In this document: piece after piece, positions 1-5,653 of the stretch
Numbering within the stretch: the first letter of the stretch is position 1
How the letters are laid out: the number at the start of each line of letters is the position of its first letter
Assembly (NCBI GenBank): GCA_036394195.1
Contig: DASWFO010000062.1
Coordinates: 1-64,000 of the forward strand
Reading direction: 5' to 3'
DNA length: 64,000 bases
Source of the DNA: DATJPD01 sp036394195
GTDB taxonomy: Bacteria > Pseudomonadota > Alphaproteobacteria > CACIAM-22H2
Program-made: the position numbers and the translations under genes
Notes under the pieces: model-generated
What the model saw: the letters and a program-made list of their open reading frames with translations, nothing else
The model's database searches: none
Told to the model about the DNA's origin: nothing

Positions 1-224
1 GCAGCACCTAAGACCTGGCAGCATCCGTGGCCGTCGCAGGGATGCTGCCCGCCGCGATCACGGTGCCGATCGGCGGCGGCGAAAGTTACCGCAGCGGCTG
101 CCGCGCGCGCCGACACTGTCGCCTTGGCGGCATGCTCGACGTTGCCACACGCCTGGGCGGGGGCAAGAATAGCCGCCGCACACAGCAGCACGATCGCGAA
201 CAGGGTCGCTTTGAAATGCCTCAC
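1..224 (-). CDS. Secreted Cys/His-rich protein, 3' end cut by window edge
   Basis: This frame starts with GTG at 224 and leaves the window open at position 1 after 74 codons. AAGG lies about 10 nt upstream of the start. The first 25 residues form a classic signal peptide (RHFKATLF, then a hydrophobic run, then APAQA before CGNVEH), so export is likely. The visible mature part is Ala-rich and ends in a metal-ligand-like cluster (HPCDGHGCCQ). The family is not recognised; a periplasmic metal-binding role is inferred from the cluster and from the copper/mercury genes next door. It lies 32 nt downstream of a 26-codon frame on the same strand and may share its transcript. Confidence 0.55.
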   Translation of the reverse strand, partial: MRHFKATLFAIVLLCAAAILAPAQACGNVEHAAKATVSARAAAAAVTFAAADRHRDRGGQHPCDGHGCCQVLGA

Positions 225-256
225 CGACGCTCAGCCTTGCCAGCCACGGGTGTGCG

Positions 257-337
257 CTAGCAGAGGAAACACACAGCCGCGTAGGCAGCCGCGGGAAGGC
301 CGATAAGAGAAGCGGCGGCGAGCAGGGCGATCTTCAT
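257..337 (-). CDS. Possible 26-residue hydrophobic small protein
   Basis: ATG at 337 is preceded by GGAGAGG with a 6-7 nt spacer, a good ribosome-binding site. The product (MKIALLAAASLIGLPAAAYA followed by AVCFLC) is essentially one hydrophobic segment with an AYA signal-peptidase-like site and two terminal cysteines. It could be a real small membrane or secreted peptide, or the leftover 5' end of a truncated secreted-protein gene. It sits directly upstream of the Cys/His-rich secreted gene on the same strand and diverges from the permease at 490. Confidence 0.35.
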   Translation of the reverse strand: MKIALLAAASLIGLPAAAYAAVCFLC

Positions 338-489
338 GGCAGAGCCTCTCCACTGGCAACGGCTAGATTGTAGGCTCGCAACACCGGTCGTGCAATGTGG
401 CCCAAAGCTGCCCGGACTGTGAAACGTGCGGGGGAACCGCCTTGTGTCGGCGGGGTTACGTTCCTCGTCGGCCCCGAAGGATGACGCCC

Positions 490-1671
490 ATGGGTGAGGC
501 CATTCTGCGCGCTCTGTGGATGGCGTTTGCCATGGGCTGGGAAATCCTGTGGCCGCTGGTCCTCGGCTTTTTCCTTTCGGCCGTTGTCCAAGCCGTCGTC
601 TCGCACCGCGAAATCGGCCGCCTGCTGCCGGACGACCGCCCGCGGTCGATTGCGATGGCCATGCTGTTGGGCGCCGCCTCGTCGTCCTGCTCCTACGCCG
701 CCGTGGCACTCGCGCGCGCGATCTTCCTCAAGGGTGCAAACTTTACGGCCGCGATGGCGTTTCAACTGGCGTCGACGAATCTGGTGGCCGAGCTTGGAAT
801 CATCCTCGCCGTGCTCATGGGCTGGCAGTTCACGCTCGCGGAATTCGCCGGCGCGCCGGTCATGATCGTCATTCTCGTCCTGCTGTTTCGCGCGTTCTTA
901 TCCCCCCGCCTGCTTCGCGAGGCAAAGGCGCAGGCGGAGCGAGGCCGCCACGGCCGCATGGAGGGCCATGCCGACATGGACATGTCGGTGAAGAGCGAAG
1001 CGCCGATCTGGAAACGCATCGCGTCGCCGGAGGGATTCACCGCCATCAGCCATTACTTCGTGATGGACTGGGCCTCGGTGTGGATCGACGTCGGCGGCGG
1101 CCTTCTGATCGCGGGCGCCCTGGCCGCCTGGGTACCGCCCTCGTTCTGGCAGGCGTTTTTCCTGAGCGACGATCCCGTCCTGGCAAAATTCTGGGGGCCG
1201 CTGATCGGGCCGGTGGTCGCAATCGTCTCGTTCGTCTGCTCGGTCGGCAACGTGCCGCTGGCGGCGGTGCTGTGGAACGGCGGCGCCAGCTTCGGCGGCG
1301 TGATCGCCTTCATCTTCGCGGACCTGATCGTCCTCCCGGTGTTGGACATCTATCGGAAATATTACGGCTGGAAGATGGCCGGGTTCCTCCTCGTTACGTT
1401 CTACGCGGCGATGGTCGCGGCCTCGCTCATCGTCGAATTCGTCTTCGGCTGGCTCGGCCTGGTTCCGCAAGGCCGGCAGGCGCAGATCGTCGAAACGTCG
1501 ATCACCTGGAACTACACCACCATCCTCAACATCATCTTCCTCGCGCTCGCGGCGGTGCTGGTGTGGCGCTTCCTGCGGACCGGCGGGCCGGCAATGCTGC
1601 ATCAGATGAACGCGACGCCGGGCGCTGGCGCTGACGGCGCTCACCGTCCTGATCACGCGCATCGCGCGTGA
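490..1671 (+). CDS. Permease of the ArsP/DUF318 (UPF0718) family
   Basis: The product is a 393-residue integral membrane protein. Two groups of hydrophobic segments are separated by a charged His/Met-containing loop (RHGRMEGHADMDM, about residue 155). Conserved-looking membrane motifs are SSSCSY in the first half and CSVGNVPLAAV followed by FADLIVLPVLDIYRKYYG in the second, typical of the DUF318/ArsP permeases that export arsenicals or other toxic solutes. ATG at 490 is chosen because GAAGGA lies 8 nt upstream; in-frame starts exist at 481 (ATG) and 397 (GTG, which would add a Cys-rich CPDCETCGG stretch). The substrate cannot be read from sequence; the neighbours suggest metal or metalloid resistance. 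The stop codon lies inside a perfect hairpin. Confidence 0.75.
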   Translation: MGEAILRALWMAFAMGWEILWPLVLGFFLSAVVQAVVSHREIGRLLPDDRPRSIAMAMLLGAASSSCSYAAVALARAIFLKGANFTAAMAFQLASTNLVAELGIILAVLMGWQFTLAEFAGAPVMIVILVLLFRAFLSPRLLREAKAQAERGRHGRMEGHADMDMSVKSEAPIWKRIASPEGFTAISHYFVMDWASVWIDVGGGLLIAGALAAWVPPSFWQAFFLSDDPVLAKFWGPLIGPVVAIVSFVCSVGNVPLAAVLWNGGASFGGVIAFIFADLIVLPVLDIYRKYYGWKMAGFLLVTFYAAMVAASLIVEFVFGWLGLVPQGRQAQIVETSITWNYTTILNIIFLALAAVLVWRFLRTGGPAMLHQMNATPGAGADGAHRPDHAHRA

Positions 1672-1675
1672 TCAG
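1649..1675 (+). terminator. Perfect 12-bp hairpin overlapping the permease stop codon
   Basis: Arms CTGATCACGCGC (1649-1660) and GCGCGTGATCAG (1664-1675) are exactly complementary around a 3-nt loop. The permease TGA at 1669-1671 is inside the right arm. No T-run follows, so this is either a Rho-independent-like hairpin of reduced strength or an mRNA 3' end stabiliser. Confidence 0.5.
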
Positions 1676-1821
1676 CGTCCCTCCAGCTCTCCACTGCCAT
1701 CATGTATAAAGGCGGACTTGCTTCGGGTGCAGAGCAGCCCTTCAGTTTCGTGCGTATTCGCTGAGCCGCTTCCGACGCGCGGGAATCTCGGGCGGCCAAG
1801 TGCCACGGCGGCATGCCGACA

Positions 1822-3165
1822 TCACCACTCGACAGCGAGATTCTCCTTCAGCGTTCGTCCCTCATAGGCATGCCGAAAGCGTCCACGTCTTTGGAGCTCC
1901 GGCACCAGAAAGTCGACGACGTTTAGAATGTCTCGGGGCGTGCCCTGCGGATGGGCCACCATGAACCCGCCACGACTGCCCGTCGCCTCAAACTGTTCTT
2001 CGAGATGATCGGCAACCTGCCTGGCCGTCCCCGCGATCGTGGAATTGTAACCTGTGGCTGTGCGAAGTCCGTACTCGAAAAACTCTTCGCGTGAAATCTC
2101 CGTTCGCTCCCCGATTTCGTGCGCGAGACGGTGAACAAGACCCACGGGCGAGGCTTGGTTGGCGGCGATGCGCTCATTGATCTCACCAGGCGTGAATCTC
2201 GCCGGGAGGGTCGAGAAGTCGTAGCTCGTCTGATGCGAGATGAACGCTCCGGCAGCCTCGCGCGGTATGGCCGTCAAAAGGCTTTCGCGCCGGGCTTTTG
2301 CCTCCTGCTCCGTCTCGGCCACCACGAGCAGAATGTCCCAGAGGATTCCAACCCCTGCCGGGTCGCGGCCCTGCGCCTGAAGCGCTGCATCAAGATCGCG
2401 GCGATGCTGCACCTGGAGCTTCAGCGGTTTGGGAGCGCCGAAGACATAATCCGCAAAATATGCCGATGCCTTGATCCCGCGCGGCGACCCGCCAGCTTGG
2501 ATGAGAACAGGCCGTCCTTGCGGTGAGGGCACGGTGTTGAGCGGGCCCTTGACCTTGAAATACCGTCCGACGTGGTTGATTGCATGCACCTTGCTCGGAT
2601 CCCCGACCACACGGGTCTCCCGATCCCATTTGAACGTATCCGGTTCCACACTGTCCCAAAGGGCTTTGCAGACGTCGACGAACTCCTCCATGCGATCGTA
2701 GCGAGAGCCGTGCTCCATGAGTTCGTCGAACCCATAATTCGCCGCATCGGCGAGACGGGTCGAGGTCACGACATTGAAGGCAATGCGGCCCTTGGTGACG
2801 TGGTCGAGCGAGTTCAACAAACGCGCGACGTAGAACGGATGCATGAACGTCGACGCATATGTGAGGCCAAATCCGATATGTTTCGTCACTCGCGACAGCG
2901 CCGCGATCCATGGGCTCATGTCTTGTCGGGGCCATCCAATGCCCCAGCGAATGGCCTCGTCCGGCGATCCCCGCCACGCGTTCGGAATGGCCGTGCCGTC
3001 GCCGAAGAACAGCATGTCGATGCAGCCGCGCTCGGCGATATGCGCGATTTCCTCGAACACGTCCAGGTCGGGAAAGGTCCGGCCAGTCCACGAACCCGGC
3101 AAACACCAGCGCCCTTCCGTATGCGTGTAAGAGAGATCGAAGGCCAAGTGCATTTTTGCTGTCAT
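1822..3165 (-). CDS. LLM-class flavin-dependent monooxygenase, NtaA/SnaA/DszA-like
   Basis: The product is 447 residues, the usual length of the NtaA/DmoA/DszA branch of bacterial-luciferase-like monooxygenases. These use FMNH2 from a partner reductase to oxidise chelators such as nitrilotriacetate and EDTA, or sulfur compounds. Family features visible are FGDGTAIPNAWRGSPDEA near residue 60, LTYASTFMHPFYVARLLNSLDHVTKGRIAFNVVTS around 105-140, the FMN-region NYGFD and RYDRMEEF, and PVLIQAGGSPRG near 230. ATG at 3165 follows a GAGAG; a longer frame upstream lacks support. No flavin reductase is in the window. It diverges from an ABC substrate-binding gene, and the shared spacer holds CueR-like and CsoR-like sites, so the substrate may be taken up by that transporter and its use tied to copper. 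The substrate is unknown. Confidence 0.85.
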   Translation of the reverse strand: MTAKMHLAFDLSYTHTEGRWCLPGSWTGRTFPDLDVFEEIAHIAERGCIDMLFFGDGTAIPNAWRGSPDEAIRWGIGWPRQDMSPWIAALSRVTKHIGFGLTYASTFMHPFYVARLLNSLDHVTKGRIAFNVVTSTRLADAANYGFDELMEHGSRYDRMEEFVDVCKALWDSVEPDTFKWDRETRVVGDPSKVHAINHVGRYFKVKGPLNTVPSPQGRPVLIQAGGSPRGIKASAYFADYVFGAPKPLKLQVQHRRDLDAALQAQGRDPAGVGILWDILLVVAETEQEAKARRESLLTAIPREAAGAFISHQTSYDFSTLPARFTPGEINERIAANQASPVGLVHRLAHEIGERTEISREEFFEYGLRTATGYNSTIAGTARQVADHLEEQFEATGSRGGFMVAHPQGTPRDILNVVDFLVPELQRRGRFRHAYEGRTLKENLAVEW

Positions 3166-3267
3166 TCGCGACACTCTCGATAGCGGCGGCGGCGCAAGTC
3201 GCAACGACCGTGCCACCGGATAAAGATGATCCACAGGCCAGCACAATCCGTTGCTGGCCAGACAACC

Positions 3268-3282
3268 TTCCATTGACTGGAA
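3268..3282. promoter_or_regulatory. CueR-like dyad between monooxygenase and ABC genes
   Basis: TTCCA-TTGAC-TGGAA has the same 5-nt-centred arms as the copZ CueR box at 5380-5394 (TTCCA-GTGGC-TGGAA). Read on the minus strand it continues as TGGAAGGTT, as in known CueR operators. Good -35 and -10 hexamers at the expected 19-bp spacing are not visible on either strand, so binding is plausible but promoter remodelling is uncertain. Confidence 0.45.
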
Positions 3283-3321
3283 TCAGGCGGGCATGACCGT
3301 TTGCGGTCAGTTGCTCAAAAT

Positions 3322-3342
3322 ATATACCCCTGAGGGGTATAT
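3322..3342. promoter_or_regulatory. Perfect CsoR-type palindrome
   Basis: ATATACCCC-TGA-GGGGTATAT is a 9-bp-arm perfect palindrome of the CsoR operator class (ACCCC/GGGGT core). Two other copies of the core sit in front of the two csoR genes of this window. TATATG at 3338 and TATATA on the opposite strand could be -10 boxes in either direction, but matching -35 boxes are weak (TCAAAA towards the binding-protein gene). The 375-bp gene-free spacer 3166-3540 holds this site, the CueR-like dyad, the leader hairpin and otherwise nothing recognised. Confidence 0.65.
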
Positions 3343-3344
3343 GA

Positions 3345-3374
3345 TGCCAGCGCGATCATTGGTGATTGCTGGCA
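3345..3374 (+). other. Hairpin in the leader of the ABC binding-protein gene
   Basis: TGCCAGC (3345-3351) pairs with GCTGGCA (3368-3374), and the inner ATCA pairs with TGAT around TTGG. It starts immediately 3' of the CsoR-like palindrome and about 165 nt upstream of the start codon, so it would sit at the 5' end of the leader if transcription starts near 3350. Role unknown; it does not match a riboswitch I can name. Confidence 0.35.
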
Positions 3375-3540
3375 CGGTGTTTGCTCGGTCCTCGGTCGGG
3401 TTGGCAACCGCGCGCGATCCACGTCGTGTTGGCGCGCCGGAAGACAAAACGAGCGAACGGGTGGTTTCCGATGTCCTTCTCATGAGTTGCCCGATCGCTG
3501 CCGTAGGCAGGTTTAGGAAGATCCTTAAGGAGACATGGAC

Positions 3541-4533
3541 ATGCGCTGCTATTTGAGAACGGCAGTTATTGTGTCGGCGCTGTTGCTGGGGACGCCCGTT
3601 TTCGCGGCCGAGAAGGTGGTTTTCCAACTCTCATGGCTGCCGGGCGGCGACCGCGCCGTGTTCTACCTCGCCGTCCAATCAGGGCTGTTTGCGGCGGAAG
3701 GTCTCGACGTCCAGCTCTTGGCCGGCAAGGGTACGACCGACGCCATGACGAAGCTCGCGACGGGCGTTGCGGATATGGCCGAAGGCGTGTTCGACGCACT
3801 TCTGACGGCAAAGGTGCAGAACGACATTCCCGTAAAGGCCGTGATGCCGGTGTTTACCAAGATGCCGGACGGCCTCGAGACGACCAGCGACAGTGGCATC
3901 ACCTCGCTGAGGGATTTGGCTGGCAAGAAGGTCGCGATGGCGACGTTCACGTCCTCCAGCGGACCATGGCCATTCTTGCTGCGCATGAACGGCGTCGATC
4001 CGGCCCAGGTCAACCTGACCAAGGTCGACGCAAACGCGCTGGCGGCGATGCTGGCGACGGGCCAAGTGGATGCCATCGTCCATTATGTCGTCAATGCGCC
4101 CGCCACCGCGCTTATTCTCGCAGAAGCGAAGAAAACGCTGCGTGTCATTCCGTGGTCGGAGTACGGGCTTGCGGGATATTCCACATCAATCCTGGTGTCG
4201 GATAAGGTCCTCGCGACGCGGCGCGACGCGGTGGTTAAAGTCACCCGCGCGATGCGGAAAGCGGAACTGATGATGCGTGCCGACCCGGACGCGGCCGCCG
4301 CTGCGGCCAAGCAACTGGTTCCCCAGCTCGATCTTCCGGTCACCCAGATGATGGTGAAGGCCACCCTGCCGTTGATGTTCAACGAGAACACCGAGAAGGA
4401 TGGCCTTGGCGTATTTTCGCCCACGCTCGTCAAAACGACCTGGGAATGGGTTGCCAAGCAGCAGAACGTGCCAATGGACAAGCTCGACCCCATCGCCTCG
4501 GTCGACTTCACGATCGCCAAGGTCCAGATGTAA
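3541..4533 (+). CDS. ABC transporter substrate-binding protein, NMT1/THI5-like
   Basis: The product is a 330-residue periplasmic binding protein. A signal peptide (residues 1-22, ending PVFA|AEKV) is followed by the NMT1/SsuA-like fold start VVFQLSWLPGGDRAVFYLA and GLFAAEGLDVQLLAGKGT. Relatives bind thiamine precursors, riboflavin, sulfonates, nitrate or taurine; the ligand here is unknown. ATG 3541 is preferred over 3535 because AAGGAG lies 8 nt upstream of it. The stop overlaps the next ATG (TAATG). The cognate ATPase and permease are not adjacent; the likely pair is at 9274-10852, beyond a copper module. The CsoR-like palindrome 200 nt upstream suggests metal-responsive transcription. Confidence 0.85.
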   Translation: MRCYLRTAVIVSALLLGTPVFAAEKVVFQLSWLPGGDRAVFYLAVQSGLFAAEGLDVQLLAGKGTTDAMTKLATGVADMAEGVFDALLTAKVQNDIPVKAVMPVFTKMPDGLETTSDSGITSLRDLAGKKVAMATFTSSSGPWPFLLRMNGVDPAQVNLTKVDANALAAMLATGQVDAIVHYVVNAPATALILAEAKKTLRVIPWSEYGLAGYSTSILVSDKVLATRRDAVVKVTRAMRKAELMMRADPDAAAAAAKQLVPQLDLPVTQMMVKATLPLMFNENTEKDGLGVFSPTLVKTTWEWVAKQQNVPMDKLDPIASVDFTIAKVQM

Positions 4534-4637
4534 TGGGCGCAAGGGCGGTGACGAAGCGTCTGATGCGCGGACTCTACGACCGGATGCCGACCGTCATTCC
4601 CAGGCGGCCGTTATCGCACATAGTCAGGGCCGCATGA
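4533..4637 (+). CDS. Possible 34-residue coupled mini-gene
   Basis: ATG at 4533 overlaps the binding-protein stop (TAATG), and its TGA overlaps the ATG of the DUF1636 gene (ATGA). The product (MGARAVTKRLMRGLYDRMPT and 14 more residues) is basic and resembles nothing I can name. It could be a genuine small protein, a translational bridge that couples its two neighbours, or the stub of a deleted gene. Confidence 0.3.
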   Translation: MGARAVTKRLMRGLYDRMPTVIPRRPLSHIVRAA

Positions 4638-5029
4638 CCGCTGGTGTCTTCCAGGTCTGCACTATCTGCCAGCGGCCCGGCGCGCCGCGGGGTCCGCGGC
4701 CCGAGGGCACCGTGATCATGGAGCGGCTTAACCAGTTGCTGGACGAAAGCCGGCTGTCCGACCAGATCGGTCTTCAAGCCTATGGCTGCCTCGGCAATTG
4801 CCGCCGCCGCTGCACGGTGGCGCTCGCCGGGCCGGACCGGTGGAGCTGGCTGTTCGGCGAACTCGATCCCAACGCCGATCTTGGGTGGCTGATCGACTTT
4901 GCCCGTCAGTGGCTCGCCACACCCGATGGGGTGATTCCCAAACCGCAACGGATCGTCGAAGCGCAAGCGCACGGCGTCGGCCGGCTGCCCCCATTGCGGA
5001 TCGGCAATTCGCAGCCGGGCGGAAGCTAG
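4634..5029 (+). CDS. DUF1636 metal-binding protein
   Basis: The product is 131 residues with the DUF1636 pattern: VCTICQRPG near the start (C-x2-C), then AYGCLGNCRRRCTVALAGPDRWSW in the middle, so five cysteines can bind a metal or Fe-S cluster. Members are usually found beside cobalt/cobalamin or metal-uptake genes; the biochemical role is not established. ATG 4634 overlaps the TGA of the preceding mini-frame, and the 3' end overlaps the convergent csoR by 4 bp. Its place at the end of the binding-protein transcript suggests it is co-regulated with that transporter. Confidence 0.75.
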   Translation: MTAGVFQVCTICQRPGAPRGPRPEGTVIMERLNQLLDESRLSDQIGLQAYGCLGNCRRRCTVALAGPDRWSWLFGELDPNADLGWLIDFARQWLATPDGVIPKPQRIVEAQAHGVGRLPPLRIGNSQPGGS

Positions 5030-5295
5030 ATTTTTCCGAGCACTTCTATGAGCTCGGCGATTTTCTTCCGTTGTTCTGTAGCCTTGCCGTTCCGGATGGC
5101 ATCTTGAACGCAGTGGGAGACATGGTCTCGCAGAATCTCTTCTTCGACCCGCTTCAGGGCCGCGCGCACGGCCTGGACCTGGGTGATGACATCAATGCAA
5201 TACCGATCTTCGTCGACCATCCGCGCCACGCCGCGCACCTGCCCCTCGATTCGGCGGAGGCGGGAAAGACATGCCTTCTGGACTTCGGTCTGCAC
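5026..5295 (-). CDS. csoR: Copper-sensing repressor CsoR (first copy)
   Basis: The product is 89 residues, the all-helical CsoR/RcnR (DUF156) family, with the hallmark RLRRIEGQVRGV. The metal site C33, H58, C62 has the C-x24-H-x3-C spacing of copper CsoR; nickel/cobalt RcnR has His at the last position and FrmR lacks it. Cu(I) binding is expected to release DNA. The start is GTG at 5295. An excellent promoter (TTGAAC-17-TATAAA) places the transcription start at or next to this codon, so the mRNA looks leaderless. The operator is in that spacer, implying autoregulation. It diverges from copZ-copA. It is about 75% identical by eye to the second copy at 27169. Confidence 0.9.
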   Translation of the reverse strand: MQTEVQKACLSRLRRIEGQVRGVARMVDEDRYCIDVITQVQAVRAALKRVEEEILRDHVSHCVQDAIRNGKATEQRKKIAELIEVLGKI

Positions 5296-5300
5296 GCTTT

Positions 5301-5329
5301 TTTATACCCGGGAAGGGTATCCGGTTCAA
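5301..5329 (-). promoter_or_regulatory. csoR promoter with CsoR operator in the spacer
   Basis: On the minus strand TTGAAC (5329-5324), a 17-bp spacer and TATAAA (5306-5301) make a near-consensus promoter. The palindrome ATACCC-GGGAA-GGGTAT (5304-5320) fills the spacer and touches the -10 box, so bound CsoR would block polymerase. The predicted start is about 5294-5295, the GTG itself. Confidence 0.75.
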
Positions 5330-5373
5330 CGGGCAACGAAACCCAACAAGCCACCGGTGTCCGATAGAGACGC

Positions 5374-5404
5374 TTGACCTTCCAGTGGCTGGAAACACTA
5401 CACA
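5374..5404 (+). promoter_or_regulatory. CueR-type promoter of copZ-copA
   Basis: TTGACC (5374-5379) is followed by the dyad TTCCAG-TGG-CTGGAA (5380-5394) within a 19-bp spacer and a weak -10 (TACACA, 5399-5404). The over-long spacer with a central dyad is the hallmark of MerR-family activation, and the arms match CueR boxes. It reads into copZ, copA and cueR itself, which would be positive feedback on Cu(I). Confidence 0.85.
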
Positions 5405-5406
5405 GG

Positions 5407-5422
5407 TTCCAGATAACTGGAA
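5407..5422 (+). promoter_or_regulatory. Second TTCCAG/CTGGAA dyad just upstream of copZ
   Basis: TTCCAG-ATAA-CTGGAA repeats the CueR arms with a 4-nt centre, immediately downstream of the promoter and 3 nt before the GGAG of copZ. It may be a second, weaker CueR half-site pair or a leader hairpin next to the ribosome-binding site. Confidence 0.4.
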
Positions 5423-5435
5423 TGTGGAGATGATC

Positions 5436-5651
5436 ATGACCAAGCAGAACGGCCCCATTACCCTGTCGGTGTCCGGGATGACCTGTGGCGGCTGCGCCGG
5501 CACCGTGAAGCGCGTGCTCACCCAAGTTGCCGGGGTTACTGGGATTGAGGTCGATCTCGCCAGCGGGCGAGCTGTCGTTGCAGGAACGGCGCAGCCGCAG
5601 GATTTGGTCGAGGCGGTCAAGGGCGCCGGGTTCGGCGCGCAGCTGTCCTAG
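5436..5651 (+). CDS. copZ: Copper chaperone CopZ (HMA domain)
   Basis: The product is a single 71-residue HMA domain. GMTCGGC (C-x2-C) is the Cu(I) site, followed by the typical VKRVL helix and a VVAGTAQPQDLVEAVKGAGFGA end. It should carry Cu(I) in the cytoplasm to the P-ATPase encoded 2 nt downstream. ATG 5436 is chosen because GGAG lies 6 nt upstream. It is transcribed from the CueR-type promoter at 5374. Confidence 0.9.
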   Translation: MTKQNGPITLSVSGMTCGGCAGTVKRVLTQVAGVTGIEVDLASGRAVVAGTAQPQDLVEAVKGAGFGAQLS

Positions 5652-5653
5652 CC

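Noticed and set aside
397..489. N-terminal extension of the permease with CPDCETCGG from a GTG
   Set aside because: ATG 490 has a clear ribosome-binding site, while the GTG has none; the family normally begins at the first membrane helix.
3327..3356. Resemblance to a TPP riboswitch (CTGAG, ATGCCAGCG) upstream of an NMT1/THI5-type gene
   Set aside because: The two motifs are only 9 nt apart, the surrounding stems of a TPP aptamer are missing, and the CTGAG is explained by the CsoR-like palindrome.
3251..3556. Reading frame of about 100 codons upstream of the binding protein
   Set aside because: It overlaps the operators and the start of the binding-protein gene, has no ribosome-binding site and no protein-like composition.
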